7,920 nt of DNA from JALXCG01 sp026991065 [NCBI: Gemmatimonadota bacterium] (GCA_026991065.1 JALXCG010000146.1:1-7920), one strand, 5' to 3'. Positions 1 through 7,103 are shown, counted from the first letter of the stretch. The notes: generated by a model from the sequence alone, not told the origin. Numbers and translations: made by a program.

Positions 1-964
1 GATCATATTGCACCGGGTCGTGGATCCGCTCCGGCAGGAACTCGATGCCGCCATCGACGCGCCGCCAGCGCGGTTCGACGATCCCGCGGCGCACCAACTC
101 AGCGGCGAGGGCGATGAATGGGTTGCGCTCATGTTCCAGTTGCAGGCTGCCGAGGCGTGCGTAGGCGGTCTCTTCGCCGTGGGTGTAGTCCCAGAAATCC
201 TGACTCAGGGTGGCGCTTTCGGCGGCGCCGTCGCGTACCCCGCCGTCCCACCAGTCCATGTAGTTGGCGTGGGTCCAGGGCAGCCGCAGGAGGCCCGGGA
301 GATAGAGGGTCCAACCGAGGGTATCCTCCAGCATCACCGCCAGGTGTTCCAGGGCGGTGCCGGCGGCCAGGGCTTCAGCGCTAACCTCGGGGTGTCCGAC
401 TGCGGCGTAGATCTCCACCAGGTCATCCGCGGGTAACCACCAAAACGGGTTTTCCAGGTAGCCGCCGCGCTGCTCCACTTGGACGAAGATATCGGTGTTC
501 AGCTCTATGTCGCCGTGGGGATCGGCGGCATCCGACTCCGCCATCGCCATGGTGAGGAAAGCGGTGTCGCCGAAGTGCCACTTCTCGTCGAAGATCGAGT
601 GGCTGCCGATGCCGCAGATGTAGACGAAGAGGCGCTCGGCGTGGCGATCCCAGGGCTGCTCGTAGTGACTCAGAAGGTGATCGAGAGCGGCGGTATAGAA
701 GGGCTCCCAATGGGCGGTTTCGGAAGCGTCGCTGTAGGCGGCGAAGGAGTAGCCCCAGTCGGGGTGGATGGAACCGACCCGGTAGGCCTGTGGATACTGG
801 CGCTTGAGGAGGCGGTAGAGTTCAGGATAGGTGTCGCGGTCGAGTTGAGCCCGGGACAGGTCGGCGGCGTGAAAGTGGGTGCTCACGCCGGCGGCGGCCG
901 CACTGCCGCAGAGAGCCAGGCCGGCGATGAGGAGGGTGGCTGGAGCGGAGACAGACAACGGCAT
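1..964 (-). CDS. Secreted zinc-dependent phospholipase C-like protein (partial, C-terminus beyond window)
   Basis: The frame is open from the ATG at 964 to the window edge, giving 321 visible residues with no stop. Residues 1-25 form a signal peptide (hydrophobic ATLLIAGLALCG, then SAAAA), so the protein is exported. The mature start GVSTH resembles the start of the zinc-dependent phospholipase C / GPI-phospholipase D N-terminal family. Candidate metal ligands follow in the family order: His30 in STH, Asp69 in GSIHPDW, His85 in AHWEPF, and His122, Asp126 and His130 in CGIGSHSIFDEKWH, with an acidic HGDIELNTD stretch near 150-158. Family members hydrolyse phospholipid head groups or GPI anchors; the substrate here cannot be told. 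The start is supported by GGAG 9 nt upstream (974-977 on the complementary strand). It is divergent from the selenoprotein gene. The family call is fairly sure, enzymatic activity less so. Confidence 0.8.
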   Translation of the reverse strand, partial: MPLSVSAPATLLIAGLALCGSAAAAGVSTHFHAADLSRAQLDRDTYPELYRLLKRQYPQAYRVGSIHPDWGYSFAAYSDASETAHWEPFYTAALDHLLSHYEQPWDRHAERLFVYICGIGSHSIFDEKWHFGDTAFLTMAMAESDAADPHGDIELNTDIFVQVEQRGGYLENPFWWLPADDLVEIYAAVGHPEVSAEALAAGTALEHLAVMLEDTLGWTLYLPGLLRLPWTHANYMDWWDGGVRDGAAESATLSQDFWDYTHGEETAYARLGSLQLEHERNPFIALAAELVRRGIVEPRWRRVDGGIEFLPERIHDPVQYD

Positions 965-1134
965 AATGGAGGACTCCGGTAGAGGCGTGCTGGGAAGCTG
1001 TGAATGAAACCGGTGGAAGCTGATGAAAGCAGCGGTGTCGAACCAGCAGCGAAGCGAACGACGGCCAAGAGAGCATAACGCGCGGAGGAAAAGCGTGGGC
1101 GGAAGCCCGGAATCCGGCTGTCCGGCTGCAGCAT

Positions 1135-1146
1135 GCGTGGGCACGC
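1135..1146. repeat. Short inverted repeat upstream of the selenoprotein promoter
   Basis: GCGTG, a 2-nt spacer GG, then CACGC form a perfect 5-bp inverted repeat. It ends 22 bp before the -35 box, a position where an activator could bind. It is short enough to be chance in GC-rich DNA, so the regulatory role is only a suggestion. Confidence 0.25.
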
Positions 1147-1168
1147 GTTTCTCCCGGTCGGGGCAATG

Positions 1169-1197
1169 TTGACACTGATCGGAGAGCGCCGTAGCCT
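1169..1197 (+). promoter_or_regulatory. Sigma70-type promoter candidate for the selenoprotein-antiporter operon
   Basis: A perfect -35 hexamer TTGACA (1169-1174) is followed after 17 bp by TAGCCT (1192-1197). The latter matches TATAAT at 3 of 6 positions, including the key first two and last bases. Transcription would start near 1204, giving a leader of about 68 nt before the ATG at 1272. The -35 box and spacing are convincing; the -10 box is weak. Confidence 0.5.
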
Positions 1198-1271
1198 TGC
1201 ACAATTGCATGCCGTGCCCGAGGTTTCCGCCGCGTGGCCTCCGATTGGTTTCCGCAACCGTGAGTTTTGTA

Positions 1272-3281
1272 ATGGCCAAATCCCTTTTTGCGACCCTCTC
1301 TTTTGCTTCTCTTCTGATCGCTCTACAGGGGCAGGCCGAGGCGGTACAGCGCGTGGTGCTGGCGGAGATCTTCACCAACTCCGGCTGACCCTCCTGTCCC
1401 GCAGCCAACCGTGAGTTGGACAGGTTGCAAGAGCAGTATCCCGGCGCGTTTCAGCCGATTCGTTACCACATGTCATGGCCGTCGCCGTTTGATCCCTTCT
1501 ATTTGGCGAATCCCGAAGAGGCCGATGCCCGGCGCACCTTCTACGGCGTGAACTATGTGCCGAATCTGTGGTACGACGGTGTCTCCAATCCAGGGGCGGT
1601 GGTTGATAACTACGAAACCGCTCTGCTGCAGCGGATGGAGGAATCGAGTCCGCTGGAACTGAGCGTGGAGATCGAGAACAGTTACGCCGCGATCACCGCA
1701 AACGCCGTCGACGAGTTGGGCGGGGATTTTCGTCTGCTGACCGTGCTGATCGAGAATCGCGCGGAGTTGGGCGGCAAAGAATACAACGAGGTGATGCGCA
1801 GCTTTGTCGGTGGAACGCGGGGAACGACGCTGGCGCTGAACCAGGGGGAGAGCTACTCCACGCTGCTGGATTTTGACGTGGCGCCGGAGTGGAATGCCGA
1901 CAATCTGGCGCTGGTGGTGTTTGCCCAGTTGGTGCAGGGCAAAGAGGTACTGCAATGCGCATCGACAGCGATCGCGTTTGATACACCGAAGCTGCAACTG
2001 GGCGAGGTGTCGGTGGATGATTCGGCCGCCGGCGACAATGATCAGCGGCTGGAGGGCGGAGAGTCGGCGGAGATCGTGCTGTCGCTGACAAACCTGGAAC
2101 CGTGGGCCGACGCCGCAGGGGTGCAGATCACCCTCTCAACCGAGGATCCGTCCTTGACCGTGACCGATGGCAGCGGCAGCATCGCCGCGATCGGGGCGGG
2201 CGAGAGCGGCAGCAACACGAGCGATCCCTTCGCCGTGGCCGTGGCGGCCGGCACGGAGCCGCATTGGGCGCTGCTCCATTTCGTGATTTCCGCCAATGAG
2301 GGGGCATTCGAGCGCGAGGCGGAGGCGCGGATTCTGCTCGGGCATCCGCGGGTTCTGCTGCTGGATGATGATGGTGGCGCGGAGTCGGAAGATGCCTATC
2401 AGGCGGCGCTGGACTCGTTGGGCGTGGTGTATGAGCAGTGGGATGTGGCGGCGTCGGGGCTGCCGTCCGGGGATTTCTATGATCGTGCCCAGGAGGTGAT
2501 CTGGTTTACCGGAGAGGTCGCCGGAGGTGGTTTTGATACCGCGGACTTGGCGCTGCTGCAAGCGGCGTTCGACGCTGGCAAGGGGCTCTATCTCTCCGGG
2601 CAGGAGAATGGTCAGGGGCTCAGCCAGATGCCGCTCTTGAGCGAGGTTTTCGGTGCCGAATGCGGCGGCCAGGGCGGCAGTCAGGTGGCCGAGGGCGAGG
2701 CCGGCGATCCGATCGGCGATGGATTGGCGCTGCTGCTGGAACACAATCCGATGACCTGCGAGACGCTGGTGGCGGTTGATGGTGGTGTGGAGATGCTGCA
2801 CTATCTGCCCGGTATGCAGGGCGCCGGAGTTCACAACGAAGTGGCCGGCGGCAAGCGCGCCGTGCTCACAGCGTTCGATTTTTCGGTGGTCAATGAGACC
2901 CAACGCGCGGGATTCATGGCGCCGATCCTGGAGTGGCTGGCGCAGCCCACCGGGGTCGCCGATGGTGATGGTTCCGGCGCCGGCGCGCCGGTGGCTCCGG
3001 CAACCGAGTTCGCCCTCTGGAATGCGCCCAATCCGTTCAATCCGATGACCACGATCAGCTATGCGCTGCCGGTCGCGGGGCGCGTGCGGTTGGCGGTCTA
3101 CTCGTTGCGTGGCGAGCTGGTGGCGACACTGGTGGATGCCCAGCAAGCCCCCGGCAGGTATAGCGTGAGTTGGTTCGGCAGGAGCCAGAGCGGCACAGCG
3201 GTGGCAAGCGGGGTTTACCTGCTTAATCTGGAAGAGAACGGAATCCGGCGGGGATCGCGGAAGATTGTCCTGCTCAAGTGA
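1272..3281 (+). CDS. Putative exported selenoprotein: thioredoxin-fold (Omp28-like) protein with in-frame UGA read as selenocysteine and C-terminal T9SS/FlgD-like sorting domain
   Basis: The gene encodes 669 residues if the TGA at 1386-1388 is read as Sec39. Residues 1-24 are a signal peptide (MAKS, hydrophobic core, QAEA cleavage). Residues 25 to about 140 look like a thioredoxin fold: VVLAEIFTNSG, then U39-P-S-C42 at the CxxC position, helix PAANRELDRL, and YGVNYVP with the expected cis-Pro97. Residues ~150-345 look like beta-rich Ig-like modules. Residues ~361-560 (VLLLDDDGG ... VIWFTG ... GLYLSGQ) match a domain often seen in secreted FCB-group proteins. Residues ~575-669 carry PNPFNP (586-591), SGVYLL and a RKIVLLK tail typical of type IX sorting / FlgD-like domains. 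The likely role is redox chemistry on surface or periplasmic thiols, by analogy with CxxC homologues. The ATG has only a weak GTGAG upstream. A start after the TGA would lose the signal peptide and the redox motif. Other readings are a nonsense mutation or a sequencing error. Confidence 0.8.
1386..1388 (+). other. In-frame TGA, proposed selenocysteine codon (Sec39)
   Basis: The TGA lies between FTNSG and PSC, with intact coding sense on both sides in one frame. In thioredoxin-like proteins the same position (FTxxWCxxC-type motifs) holds the nucleophilic cysteine. Replacing that exact cysteine by Sec is the commonest way redox selenoproteins differ from their homologues. A random stop mutation would hit this position only rarely. 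Confidence 0.8.
1393..1424 (+). promoter_or_regulatory. Bacterial SECIS-like hairpin immediately downstream of the Sec codon
   Basis: Lower stem CCTGT (1393-1397) pairs with ACAGG (1420-1424). Upper stem CCAAC (1405-1409) pairs with GTTGG (1415-1419). The apical loop is CGTGA (1410-1414) and the 5' side bulge is 1398-1404. An alternative pairs CCTGTCC (1393-1399) with GGACAGG (1418-1424) plus AAC/GTT and keeps the same loop. The loop begins 21 nt after the TGA and has G at position 2. Both agree with known bSECIS rules: a G in the first two loop bases and a loop roughly 16-37 nt from UGA. It would recruit SelB with Sec-tRNA. Pairing was done by eye, with no energy calculation. Confidence 0.75.
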
Positions 3282-4333
3282 TGTCTGTTGACCCGCTCGC
3301 TCTGCTGATCGATGAACATGGGCTGGCCGCGTATCTGGCCACGCTTTCCACTGCGTGGCTGCTGCTCATCATTGTTCTGACCATCCTCACCCTCTCCAAG
3401 GGGGCGGACTGGATGATCGAGGGCGTGGTGGCGCTGGCCCGGCGCACCGGCCTGCCAAGGATCGTCATCGGAGCGACCATCGTCTCTTTGGGCACCACCA
3501 TGCCGGAGGCATTCGTTTCGGTGATGGCGGCGTTCATGGGAGATCCCGGGCTGGCGCTGGGCAATGGCGTGGGGTCGATCATTGCCGATACCGGGCTGAT
3601 TTTCGGTGTCACCGCCCTGGTGGCGAAAGTGCCGGCCGATCGGTTCATCTTGAACCGGACCGGTTGGGTACAGTTGGCAGCGGCGCTGCTCCTGGTGCTC
3701 ATGGCGACGATCGCCCGCTTGGGAAGCGGCGCTGCCGAACCGGTGCTGGGGCGCGGTGTTGGTGTGTTCTTCCTGGTCTTGCTGCTGGCGTATCTCTACA
3801 TGTCCTATGTCTGGGCACGCGAGCACTCTCCCGGCGGCGCGGCAGCCGACCCTGACGAGGGGGCGCTGCCGTCGCTCCTGCGCAGCTTCGCAGAGATTGT
3901 CGGGGGGATCGGGCTGGTAATCTTGAGCGCCCGGGTGCTGGTGCCGGGGGCCGCGGAGGTGGCGGCTCGCTTTGGTGTTCCGCATGACGTGATCGCCGCC
4001 ACCATGGTGGCCTTCGGAACCTCGCTGCCGGAACTGGTCACGGCTCTGGCGGCGGTGCGCAAGGGGCATCCGGAGATCGCGGTGGGCAACGTAGTGGGCG
4101 CGGATGTGCTGAACTGCCTCTTTGTGATCGGCGCGGCGGCTTGCGCCAGTCCGCTGCAGATTCCACCGACCTTTTACACGTTCCACTTTCCCGCAATGGT
4201 GGCGATTCTGATCTCGTTTCGGATCTTCAGCATGCGGGCCGCGGGGGGCTATTTTCGCCGCTGGCACGGCGGCTGGCTCTTGTCCCTCTACTTGATCTAC
4301 ATCACGTTGCAGTTCGTGGCGACGCACCAGTAG
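3281..4333 (+). CDS. CaCA-family cation antiporter (Na+/Ca2+ exchanger type)
   Basis: This 350-residue integral membrane protein has the two inverted alpha repeats of the calcium/cation antiporter superfamily. Alpha-1 is GATIVSLGTTMPEAFVSVMAA with the ion-binding Glu76, then GNGVGSIIADTGLIFG. Alpha-2 is AATMVAFGTSLPELVTALAA with Glu251, then GNVVGADVLNCLFVIG. About ten hydrophobic segments are split by a polar loop around 185-205 (EHSPGGAAADPDEG). The family exchanges Na+ or H+ for Ca2+ or related cations across the inner membrane. In alpha-1 the usual GSNIFN reads GSIIAD, so ion preference may differ from classical exchangers. The ATG overlaps the upstream stop (TGATG) and has no strong ribosome-binding site, suggesting translational coupling. 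A GTG at 3278 is an alternative start adding one residue. Confidence 0.9.
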   Translation: MSVDPLALLIDEHGLAAYLATLSTAWLLLIIVLTILTLSKGADWMIEGVVALARRTGLPRIVIGATIVSLGTTMPEAFVSVMAAFMGDPGLALGNGVGSIIADTGLIFGVTALVAKVPADRFILNRTGWVQLAAALLLVLMATIARLGSGAAEPVLGRGVGVFFLVLLLAYLYMSYVWAREHSPGGAAADPDEGALPSLLRSFAEIVGGIGLVILSARVLVPGAAEVAARFGVPHDVIAATMVAFGTSLPELVTALAAVRKGHPEIAVGNVVGADVLNCLFVIGAAACASPLQIPPTFYTFHFPAMVAILISFRIFSMRAAGGYFRRWHGGWLLSLYLIYITLQFVATHQ

Positions 4334-4357
4334 GAGCCTGTCGCGTGGTGGGGTCAT

Positions 4358-4387
4358 GGAGAGCGGGGAGTGGAACAGATGCTCTCT
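4358..4387. terminator. Weak hairpin between convergent genes
   Basis: GAGAGC (4359-4364) pairs with GCTCTC (4381-4386), extended by one G-T pair, around a 16-nt loop. It sits in the 55-bp gap between the antiporter stop and the kinase stop, where a two-way terminator would be expected. The stem is short, the loop is large and there is no U-run, so confidence is low. Confidence 0.25.
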
Positions 4388-4388
4388 G

Positions 4389-6140
4389 TTACCCCTTCGG
4401 GCGCAGAAGAATCGACTCCGAGGCCATGAGGCGCAACGGGAAGGGCGACGGGGAATCAAGGTAGGGTGCGTCGGGGAAGTATTTGCGGGCGTCGGTGATC
4501 TCCGTAAGGATCTCCTCGTTGAGACCGGTGTCGATGAGCTTTCGAGCGACCCGAATATACTCGTCGTGAATCATCAGGAGGGCGCGTTCGCTACTGCGCT
4601 CCTTGCTCGGTATCTCCTTCAGGTCAAAAAACTCGGAGACGCTCTGCGGAGCCTTGAGGATCAAGACCGGGCGCAGCTGTTCATCGTTTTCGATGCGACC
4701 ACGGGTCGCCGCGAGATAGAACATCGGAGAAAGGTCTTCGTGCGAGATGTTCCAGTGACGCTCGTAAGGTTTGTGGGAGAAGAGGTCGACCCGGTTGGTG
4801 GGGGTGACGCTGATGATGAAGATGCTGCCCCGGTGTTCCGCCTTGGAGTTGACGAAGTCCTCATAAACCAGCCGCCCGCACTGCTCGCGGGAAGTTGGTG
4901 CACTGTTTCCCCCGGCCGAAGGCGTGGCCACGCCAGCGTTGGAACCGTCGGCCGCGCCGGCTCGTGGTGCCGATGCCGTGACCGCGGTAGTGGCTGTGCC
5001 GGTTGGGCCTGGTGACGGCTGCTCGCCGCCGGGAGCGGCATGATCTCCGGACAGAACCTGGATCTCATATTTCTGGCAGCGGGAGGGACGCTGGGCGGAA
5101 GGCTTGGCGTCGGGATGGAACGGAAGGCAGACCGTAACAGTGGTACCTTTGCCGATCTCACTGCGGATTTTCAAAGTACCGTCGAGTTCGGCGATGGTGC
5201 GCCGCACATAGACGAAGCCCAGCGAGTGAAGTTCGCCGTCGAGTGTGGGTTTGTCCGCGCAGAGCTGCGCGATCTTGGCTTCGCTCATGCCGTTGCCGGT
5301 ATCGCAGACGTTCAGGCAAACCCGGTTGTCCGCCGTGCGCTTGACGTCAACTTTCAAGACACCGAACTTCTGCGCCGCCATGGCGTCGACCGCGTTCATG
5401 ACAAGATTGAAGTACATGCGGCGGAAACGATGGCGGTTCCCATGGATCACGGCTGACTCGAGATCCTGCAGCTGCAGCTCGACGCGCGAACTGCTCTTCT
5501 CCATCACGTAGCCGTAGACGACGTGGCGAGTGAATTCGCGGACGTCGTGGGCGATGTCGAAATACTCGAGTGCGTTGGCGTCGTTCAGATCATTCAGGAA
5601 ATGCTCGATCCGGTAGTAGACACCACAGATCCAGCGGATGCTGTTGCGGTAGTGGTTGCGCGCGCGGACCGAGCGGGCATGCTCCGGAAGAAAGGTCAGT
5701 ACCTTGTCGAAACGGCCCCAAAGAGGGTTGAGGATCAGCTCACATAGATCGTAGATGCGACCGATGTAGGTCTTTCCGGCCGCCAGAATGGTGTCCGGCG
5801 GCGAGAAACTGCGCACCGCATTGCTGTAGTCGCGAAAAGCGCGACGCACTTCGATGGCTCGTTCTTTTAGTTCCTGCAGATCGGCACCATGGAGCACTTG
5901 CGCCTGAGCAACGTCGAAGATCTCCAGATCGGTGTTCAGGGTGACGTGGAAGTGGATGACCTCGTTGATGAAGGGCTCGACCCGAAGGTCGTGAATCAGG
6001 AACTTGATCTCCGCTACCTCTCGCTTGATGCCTTCGTTGTAGTCGATCATGAGTTGGGACGTGCCCCTTTCGACAAGGCTTTCGGCGGGTTCCCGGGAGA
6101 GCGCGGCGGCGGGCGGAGAGTGACGCCGCGATAACAGCAT
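4389..6140 (-). CDS. Histidine-kinase-like ATPase with helical N-terminus and unknown C-terminal domain
   Basis: The protein is 583 residues long and cytoplasmic, with no signal peptide or membrane segment. Residues ~45-58 (IKFLIHDLRVEPF) resemble a kinase H-box, with His50 the likely phospho-acceptor. A long helical stretch follows. The HATPase domain has its N box NLVMNAVDAM (245-254), G1 box DTGNGM (280-285), SLGF (306-309) and GKGTTVTV (330-337). An Ala/Pro/Gly/Thr-rich linker (~345-417) leads to a ~165-residue domain (GRLVYEDFVNS ... RHWNISHEDLSPMFYLAATRGRI ... PFPLRLMAS) that I do not recognise. The gap between the putative H-box and N box (about 195 residues) is much longer than usual. 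No response regulator is visible nearby. ATG 6140 is chosen, but GGAG touches it directly; TTG 6146 and ATG 6050 are alternatives. It lies downstream of thiD on the same strand, 83 bp away and past a hairpin. Confidence 0.75.
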   Translation of the reverse strand: MLLSRRHSPPAAALSREPAESLVERGTSQLMIDYNEGIKREVAEIKFLIHDLRVEPFINEVIHFHVTLNTDLEIFDVAQAQVLHGADLQELKERAIEVRRAFRDYSNAVRSFSPPDTILAAGKTYIGRIYDLCELILNPLWGRFDKVLTFLPEHARSVRARNHYRNSIRWICGVYYRIEHFLNDLNDANALEYFDIAHDVREFTRHVVYGYVMEKSSSRVELQLQDLESAVIHGNRHRFRRMYFNLVMNAVDAMAAQKFGVLKVDVKRTADNRVCLNVCDTGNGMSEAKIAQLCADKPTLDGELHSLGFVYVRRTIAELDGTLKIRSEIGKGTTVTVCLPFHPDAKPSAQRPSRCQKYEIQVLSGDHAAPGGEQPSPGPTGTATTAVTASAPRAGAADGSNAGVATPSAGGNSAPTSREQCGRLVYEDFVNSKAEHRGSIFIISVTPTNRVDLFSHKPYERHWNISHEDLSPMFYLAATRGRIENDEQLRPVLILKAPQSVSEFFDLKEIPSKERSSERALLMIHDEYIRVARKLIDTGLNEEILTEITDARKYFPDAPYLDSPSPFPLRLMASESILLRPKG

Positions 6141-6198
6141 CTCCAAGCAAACAACAGAAATAGCAAGATTGCAAGTGTTCGGTGGTGCGATTCCCTGG

Positions 6199-6222
6199 AA
6201 ATCGGCATCCTCCCGATGCCGA
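6199..6222 (-). terminator. Hairpin directly after thiD
   Basis: On the minus strand TCGGCATC, loop GGGAG, GATGCCGA form a perfect 8-bp stem (6202-6222), followed by TTT (6199-6201). The stem starts one base after the thiD stop codon. The position fits a rho-independent terminator or a processing/attenuation hairpin before the kinase gene. The U-run is very short, so termination may be partial. Confidence 0.55.
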
Positions 6223-6223
6223 G

Positions 6224-7075
6224 TTAGGAATTGTCCCGGATCGAGTCAGCGTGATCGCTCCGGGCTGTGACCCGTGGGTGGAACAAACCACAGTGGACTG
6301 GGCGTGTGCGCGAAGCGTGGAGGGCGGCTTCGACGTGCGCGATCGCGTCGGCGATCGCCGGTTCAAGGTCGAGTCCGTGCGCCAGACCGGCGGCGATTGC
6401 GCTGGCCAGCGTACAGCCGGTGCCCCGGGCATTGGCAGTTTCGATGCGCGGGTGACGGAAGATGTGGGGCGCCTTCTTGGGTTGGTAAAGGCAGTCCCTT
6501 ACAGGGTCGCCGATGCCGTGGCCCCCTTTGAGCAGGACCGCGAACGATTGTCGGTTGCACCATGCGTGGAGTTGCCGTTGGGCGGCATCGCCGGCTACCC
6601 CGCCCGCAGCATCGGCGGATCCGGCAAGAATCAGAGCCTCGGGAAGATTCGGGGTGAGCAGCGTGGTGATGGGAAAGAGCAGGCGAACCGCCTCCGCGGG
6701 GGCGATATCCCAGCGAAATGTTCGTCCGGAGGTGGAGCCGAGCACCGGATCCAGCACCACCGGGCCGCGAAAATCGACCAGAGCCGCGCGGATGCTCTCC
6801 ACCACCGCCAAGGGACCCAGCATGCCGATCTTGACCGCGGCGGGTTGCTGTTCCTGGAGCGCGGTTTCGATCTGTGCGCGTACGGCGGCGGCGGGAAGTG
6901 GATCCAGGCGTTGCACGCCCCTGGCGGTTTGGGTTGTGACGGTGGTGATGGCGCAGGCGCCGTGAACTCCGAATGCGTGCAGCGTGGCCAGATCCGCCTG
7001 GAGTCCGGCGCAACCGCTGGAGTCGGAACCGGCGATGCAAAGGAGTGTGGGGCAGTCAGCCTGCATGGAGCGCAT
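6224..7075 (-). CDS. thiD: Hydroxymethylpyrimidine / phosphomethylpyrimidine kinase (ThiD)
   Basis: This cytoplasmic ribokinase-fold enzyme phosphorylates HMP and then HMP-P to HMP-PP for thiamine synthesis. The 283 residues match the family's usual length. Visible motifs are CIAGSDSSGCAGLQADL (13-29), ITTVTTQT, VVLDPVLGSTSG, LLTPNLPEA, VLLKGGHG, and the anion-hole/catalytic NARGTGCTLASAIAAGLA with Cys221. In the first motif, Cys22 stands where glycine is more common (SSGGAG). The start at ATG 7075 follows AGGAG at 11 nt; ATG 7066 is an alternative. A longer open frame reaching to 7426 is rejected because it would run antisense through hemH and adds nothing homologous. The gene is divergent from hemH across a 64-bp gap. 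Alternatives within the ribokinase family, such as a pyridoxal kinase-like enzyme, are less likely given the motifs and length. Confidence 0.92.
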   Translation of the reverse strand: MRSMQADCPTLLCIAGSDSSGCAGLQADLATLHAFGVHGACAITTVTTQTARGVQRLDPLPAAAVRAQIETALQEQQPAAVKIGMLGPLAVVESIRAALVDFRGPVVLDPVLGSTSGRTFRWDIAPAEAVRLLFPITTLLTPNLPEALILAGSADAAGGVAGDAAQRQLHAWCNRQSFAVLLKGGHGIGDPVRDCLYQPKKAPHIFRHPRIETANARGTGCTLASAIAAGLAHGLDLEPAIADAIAHVEAALHASRTRPVHCGLFHPRVTARSDHADSIRDNS

Positions 7076-7103
7076 TCGAGGGGGAACTCCTGACCTGCAT
7101 GTC

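Larger units (their letters stand above)
965..1271. other. Divergent intergenic region between phospholipase-like gene and selenoprotein gene
   Basis: This stretch of 307 bases has no convincing gene. It holds the ribosome-binding site of the leftward gene (974-977), a perfect 8-bp tandem duplication TCCGGCTG at 1113-1128, a short inverted repeat GCGTG-GG-CACGC at 1135-1146, and a rightward sigma70-like promoter at 1169-1197. Short open frames crossing it have no start signals and overlap each other on both strands, so I regard them as chance. Confidence 0.6.

Noticed and set aside
479-982. Plus-strand open frames at 8-436 and 479-982
   Set aside because: They are antisense shadows of the phospholipase-like gene, which has a signal peptide and ordered metal-ligand motifs.
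2136-3146. Long minus-strand open frame of 336 codons
   Set aside because: It is antisense to the selenoprotein gene, rich in His/Arg/Gln as expected of a GC-rich shadow frame, and has no recognisable motif.
1272-3281. Gene 1272-3281 as a pseudogene with a nonsense mutation
   Set aside because: Only one interruption exists, exactly at the redox Cys position, with a SECIS-like hairpin next to it and 630 intact codons downstream. A single sequencing error or a very recent mutation cannot be fully excluded without other data.
1416-3281. Separate gene starting at TTG 1416
   Set aside because: It would lack a ribosome-binding site, signal peptide and the U/C redox motif, and would begin inside the first helix of the thioredoxin fold.
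3215-4459. Long minus-strand open frame of 414 codons
   Set aside because: It is antisense to the clearly recognisable antiporter; its Arg/His/Gln-rich composition marks it as a shadow.
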